From: Promethearchaeota archaeon
GTDB taxonomy: Archaea; Asgardarchaeota; Lokiarchaeia; Sigynarchaeales; SOKP01
Assembly (NCBI GenBank): GCA_019894655.1
Contig: JAGXNZ010000363.1
Coordinates: forward strand, 1-7,087
Length of the DNA stretch: 7,087 nucleotides
Direction of reading: 5' to 3'
The stretch's first letter is position 1. Every line of letters starts with the position of its first letter. This document shows positions 5,817 to 7,087 of this stretch, piece by piece. The notes beneath the pieces were generated by a model that had not been told where the DNA came from, made no database searches, and saw nothing but the letters and a program-made list of their open reading frames with translations. The position numbers and the translations under genes are program-made.

Positions 5817-5907
5817 TATATATAAGTATAATCTCTAAAAGAAGAAAAAGCTTATGAATCCTCTATTTTTCGACATTGTTTGGGTAAAATAGATATCAGT
5901 AATTAAG

Positions 5908-5923
5908 AAAAAAAATAAAAAAA
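5908..5923 (-). terminator. oligo-T terminator after desulfoferrodoxin
   Basis: On the - strand, T7-A-T8 begins 16 bases after the desulfoferrodoxin stop. This is the clearest archaeal-type terminator in the window. It separates desulfoferrodoxin from the HAD gene, whose ATG is about 90 bases further on. Confidence 0.6.
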
Positions 5924-5938
5924 GAATTTAAACCTATC

Positions 5939-6331
5939 TCATTCAGTTCCAACCCAGAGTCCGTGAAGGTTACAGTATTCGCGAGCTTTTAAACCGCTTG
6001 TATTAGCAACGACAAAAGTAGCTTTAGGTTCCATCCCAGGAGTCAACATCTGTCTTTTGTAGCAATTACCACTGCAGATTAATTCAATCCACATGATGTA
6101 GTGCTCTTCGGTCATAGGATGAGGCGTTCCCATAGAAATACCGACATCTATGGTAACTTTGTTACCCTCAATTGTGATTTTTGGCACATGCTTCTCACCT
6201 TTCCAATCTGCAGTTTTTTCTTCCATCAAAATCATTGGTTTCCCACAACAGATAGTTTCAGGTACACCTGCATTGAGAATTTCAATAACCTTTCCACAAA
6301 CTTCACATTTATACACAGTTTTTTGTTTCAT
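5939..6331 (-). CDS. dfx: desulfoferrodoxin (two-iron superoxide reductase)
   Basis: This 130-residue cytoplasmic enzyme reduces superoxide to hydrogen peroxide without making oxygen, using electrons normally delivered by rubredoxin. The N-terminal desulforedoxin domain (about 1-38) carries the Fe(SCys)4 centre I ligands C9, C12, C28 and C29. The C-terminal neelaredoxin domain (about 40-130) carries the catalytic centre II: H48 in EKHVP, H71 in PHPM, H77 in EEHY, and C120 and H123 in REYCNLHG. K47 beside H48 is the lysine important for superoxide attraction. Both centres are intact, so this is the classical class I form with normal length. A partial ribosome-binding site GTGA (6339-6342 on the complement) lies seven bases before the ATG. 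The rubrerythrin gene lies 100 bases upstream on the same strand and would remove the peroxide made here. A TATA-like box and repeated ATAGT words in that gap suggest separate control. Confidence 0.97.
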   Translation of the reverse strand: MKQKTVYKCEVCGKVIEILNAGVPETICCGKPMILMEEKTADWKGEKHVPKITIEGNKVTIDVGISMGTPHPMTEEHYIMWIELICSGNCYKRQMLTPGMEPKATFVVANTSGLKAREYCNLHGLWVGTE

Positions 6332-6340
6332 ATTGTTTTC

Positions 6341-6399
6341 ACTATTGTCAATTTAGATAATAGTTGTTTCTAATAATTACAACTATACTATTTAACTAT
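6341..6399 (-). promoter_or_regulatory. ATAGT-rich repeat cluster upstream of dfx
   Basis: On the - strand the word ATAGT occurs at 6395-6399, 6387-6391, 6382-6386 and 6341-6345, and in opposite orientation at 6360-6364. Two of these form an exact inverted repeat, ATAGTTGT (6360-6367) and ACAACTAT (6379-6386), with an 11-base spacer. The cluster spans the expected start and leader of dfx, which suits a regulator binding several half-sites. Confidence 0.4.
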
Positions 6400-6409
6400 T
6401 TTGTTTAAA

Positions 6410-6417
6410 TTTTATAA
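6410..6417 (-). promoter_or_regulatory. candidate TATA box for dfx
   Basis: The - strand reads TTATAAAA, about 80 bases before the dfx ATG and just after the rubrerythrin stop. A start near 6388 would place the ATAGT repeats at and after the start site. Readthrough from rubrerythrin is also possible. Confidence 0.35.
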
Positions 6418-6431
6418 TGTGGATTCTTATT

Positions 6432-7016
6432 TCAGAAATCTTCGCATTTTTTAGCGAAATAAGCTCTTGGATTCGAGCAACTTGGACATAAATAATCCTT
6501 CGGAATCTCATTTAACTCAATTTCGAAACCACATTCTAAGCATACCCATACTACTTTTTTCCCTCGTTTAAAGAAAATATCGTCTCCGACTATTTTCAAT
6601 AACTTTTCATATCGTTCCGCATGGTGTTGTTCTGCTCGAGCAATAGCTCTCGTTCTTTTAGCAATCTCAGGATATCCCTCTTTTTCAGCAGTGTCAGCTA
6701 AATCAGGATAAAGCTCAGTAAATTCCATGGTTTCACCGTTCACAGCAGATTGCAAATTTTCAGTCGTATCCCCATATGTTGTGGGATACATCTCATTTAC
6801 TTTAAAATCGTCGAAATTTTCTTCCTTCTTGAATTGTTGGAGCATCTTATAGTAATTTAGACCGTGTATTCTTTCCTGATCCGCGGTTTCTAGAAAAATT
6901 CTTGATATTAAAACGTAACCTTCCTTTTTGGCAATCGATGAGAAAAATGTATATCTATTTCGTGCTTGAGATTCTCCAACATAGGCAGCAAATAGTTTTT
7001 TAGGAGTTTCTTTCAT
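6432..7016 (-). CDS. rbr: rubrerythrin (peroxide reductase)
   Basis: This 194-residue cytoplasmic protein reduces hydrogen peroxide to water at a diiron site, with electrons passing through its own rubredoxin-like domain. The four-helix ferritin-like domain (about 1-145) has the ligands E15 in GESQARNRY, E48 and H51 in DQERIHG, E95 and E98 in NGETMEF, and E129 and H132 in AEQHHAERY. The second carboxylate of the E-x-x-E pair marks it as a rubrerythrin rather than a plain ferritin. The C-terminal domain (about 155-188) has the FeS4 cysteines C159, C162, C177 and C180. Length and order are those of classical rubrerythrin. The ribosome-binding site GGTGA (complement of 7021-7025) lies four bases before the ATG and would pair with the archaeal or bacterial 16S tail. 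It heads the - strand genes, with dfx 100 bases downstream. Confidence 0.97.
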   Translation of the reverse strand: MKETPKKLFAAYVGESQARNRYTFFSSIAKKEGYVLISRIFLETADQERIHGLNYYKMLQQFKKEENFDDFKVNEMYPTTYGDTTENLQSAVNGETMEFTELYPDLADTAEKEGYPEIAKRTRAIARAEQHHAERYEKLLKIVGDDIFFKRGKKVVWVCLECGFEIELNEIPKDYLCPSCSNPRAYFAKKCEDF

Positions 7017-7057
7017 ATAATCACCTATTTTTAAAATTTATTGGAAATTTTCATTAA

Positions 7058-7080
7058 TTTGAATCTTTTTGAATATATAT
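7058..7080 (-). promoter_or_regulatory. candidate rubrerythrin promoter with direct repeat
   Basis: A TATA-like ATATATA (7074-7080 on the complement) lies about 60 bases before the rubrerythrin ATG. Immediately downstream are two copies of ATTCAAA on the - strand (7068-7074 and 7058-7064), exactly ten bases apart, which is one helical turn. The upstream flank is cut off by the window edge. Confidence 0.35.
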
Positions 7081-7087
7081 TTATTTC

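Noticed and set aside
5854..5892. A 12-codon + strand frame in the gap between dfx and HAD
   Set aside because: There is no ribosome-binding site and it is too short to distinguish from chance.
6101..6373. Two overlapping + strand frames opposite dfx
   Set aside because: The - strand frame has all nine desulfoferrodoxin ligands; these products show no recognisable pattern.
1..7087. CRISPR arrays, insertion sequences, tRNA or rRNA genes, riboswitches
   Set aside because: No regularly spaced repeats, transposase frame, cloverleaf or conserved RNA core was seen in the short intergenic gaps.

Overview
The window is AT-rich DNA from an obligate or strict anaerobe, most likely an archaeon. The visible reasons are ribosome-binding sites of the GGTGA and GGAGG type, TATA-like boxes (TTTATAAA, TATATAAA) rather than clear -35/-10 pairs, T-run terminators without strong hairpins, and a flavodiiron protein that ends after its flavodoxin domain as in methanogens. 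An AT-rich lineage such as the Asgard archaea (Lokiarchaeia-like) would fit, but that is a guess. The sequence alone does not exclude an anaerobic bacterium.

Left half, + strand. The window opens with the C-terminal end of a small protein resembling DUF6506 (to 212). Then come a 44-residue rubredoxin (387-521), an FprA-type flavodiiron protein (709-1920), a medium-chain-like acyl-CoA dehydrogenase four bases downstream (1925-3106), and a transporter of the GPH/MFS_2 fold (3221-4717).

Right half, - strand, read from the right edge inward. Rubrerythrin (7016-6432) is followed by a two-iron desulfoferrodoxin/superoxide reductase (6331-5939), a GmhB/HisB-N-type HAD phosphatase (5816-5265), and an unrecognised 147-residue protein made of two tandem zinc-ribbon-like units (5173-4730). 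The two halves converge at 4718-4729 with only 12 bases between stop codons.

Four of the eight complete genes form a full oxygen and peroxide defence kit for an anaerobe. Rubredoxin carries electrons to the flavodiiron protein (oxygen or NO to water or N2O), to desulfoferrodoxin (superoxide to peroxide) and to rubrerythrin (peroxide to water). All metal ligands expected from these families are present. The acyl-CoA dehydrogenase is tightly linked to the flavodiiron gene, which is less usual. The transporter, HAD phosphatase and zinc-ribbon protein have no evident link to the oxidative stress role. No mobile element, CRISPR array, tRNA or rRNA was seen. No gap longer than 300 bases lacks a gene. 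The most interesting points are the duplicated zinc-ribbon protein, the fprA-acyl-CoA dehydrogenase pairing, the transporter's lost MelB-type binding residues, and inverted repeats placed just downstream of putative TATA boxes of the defence genes.
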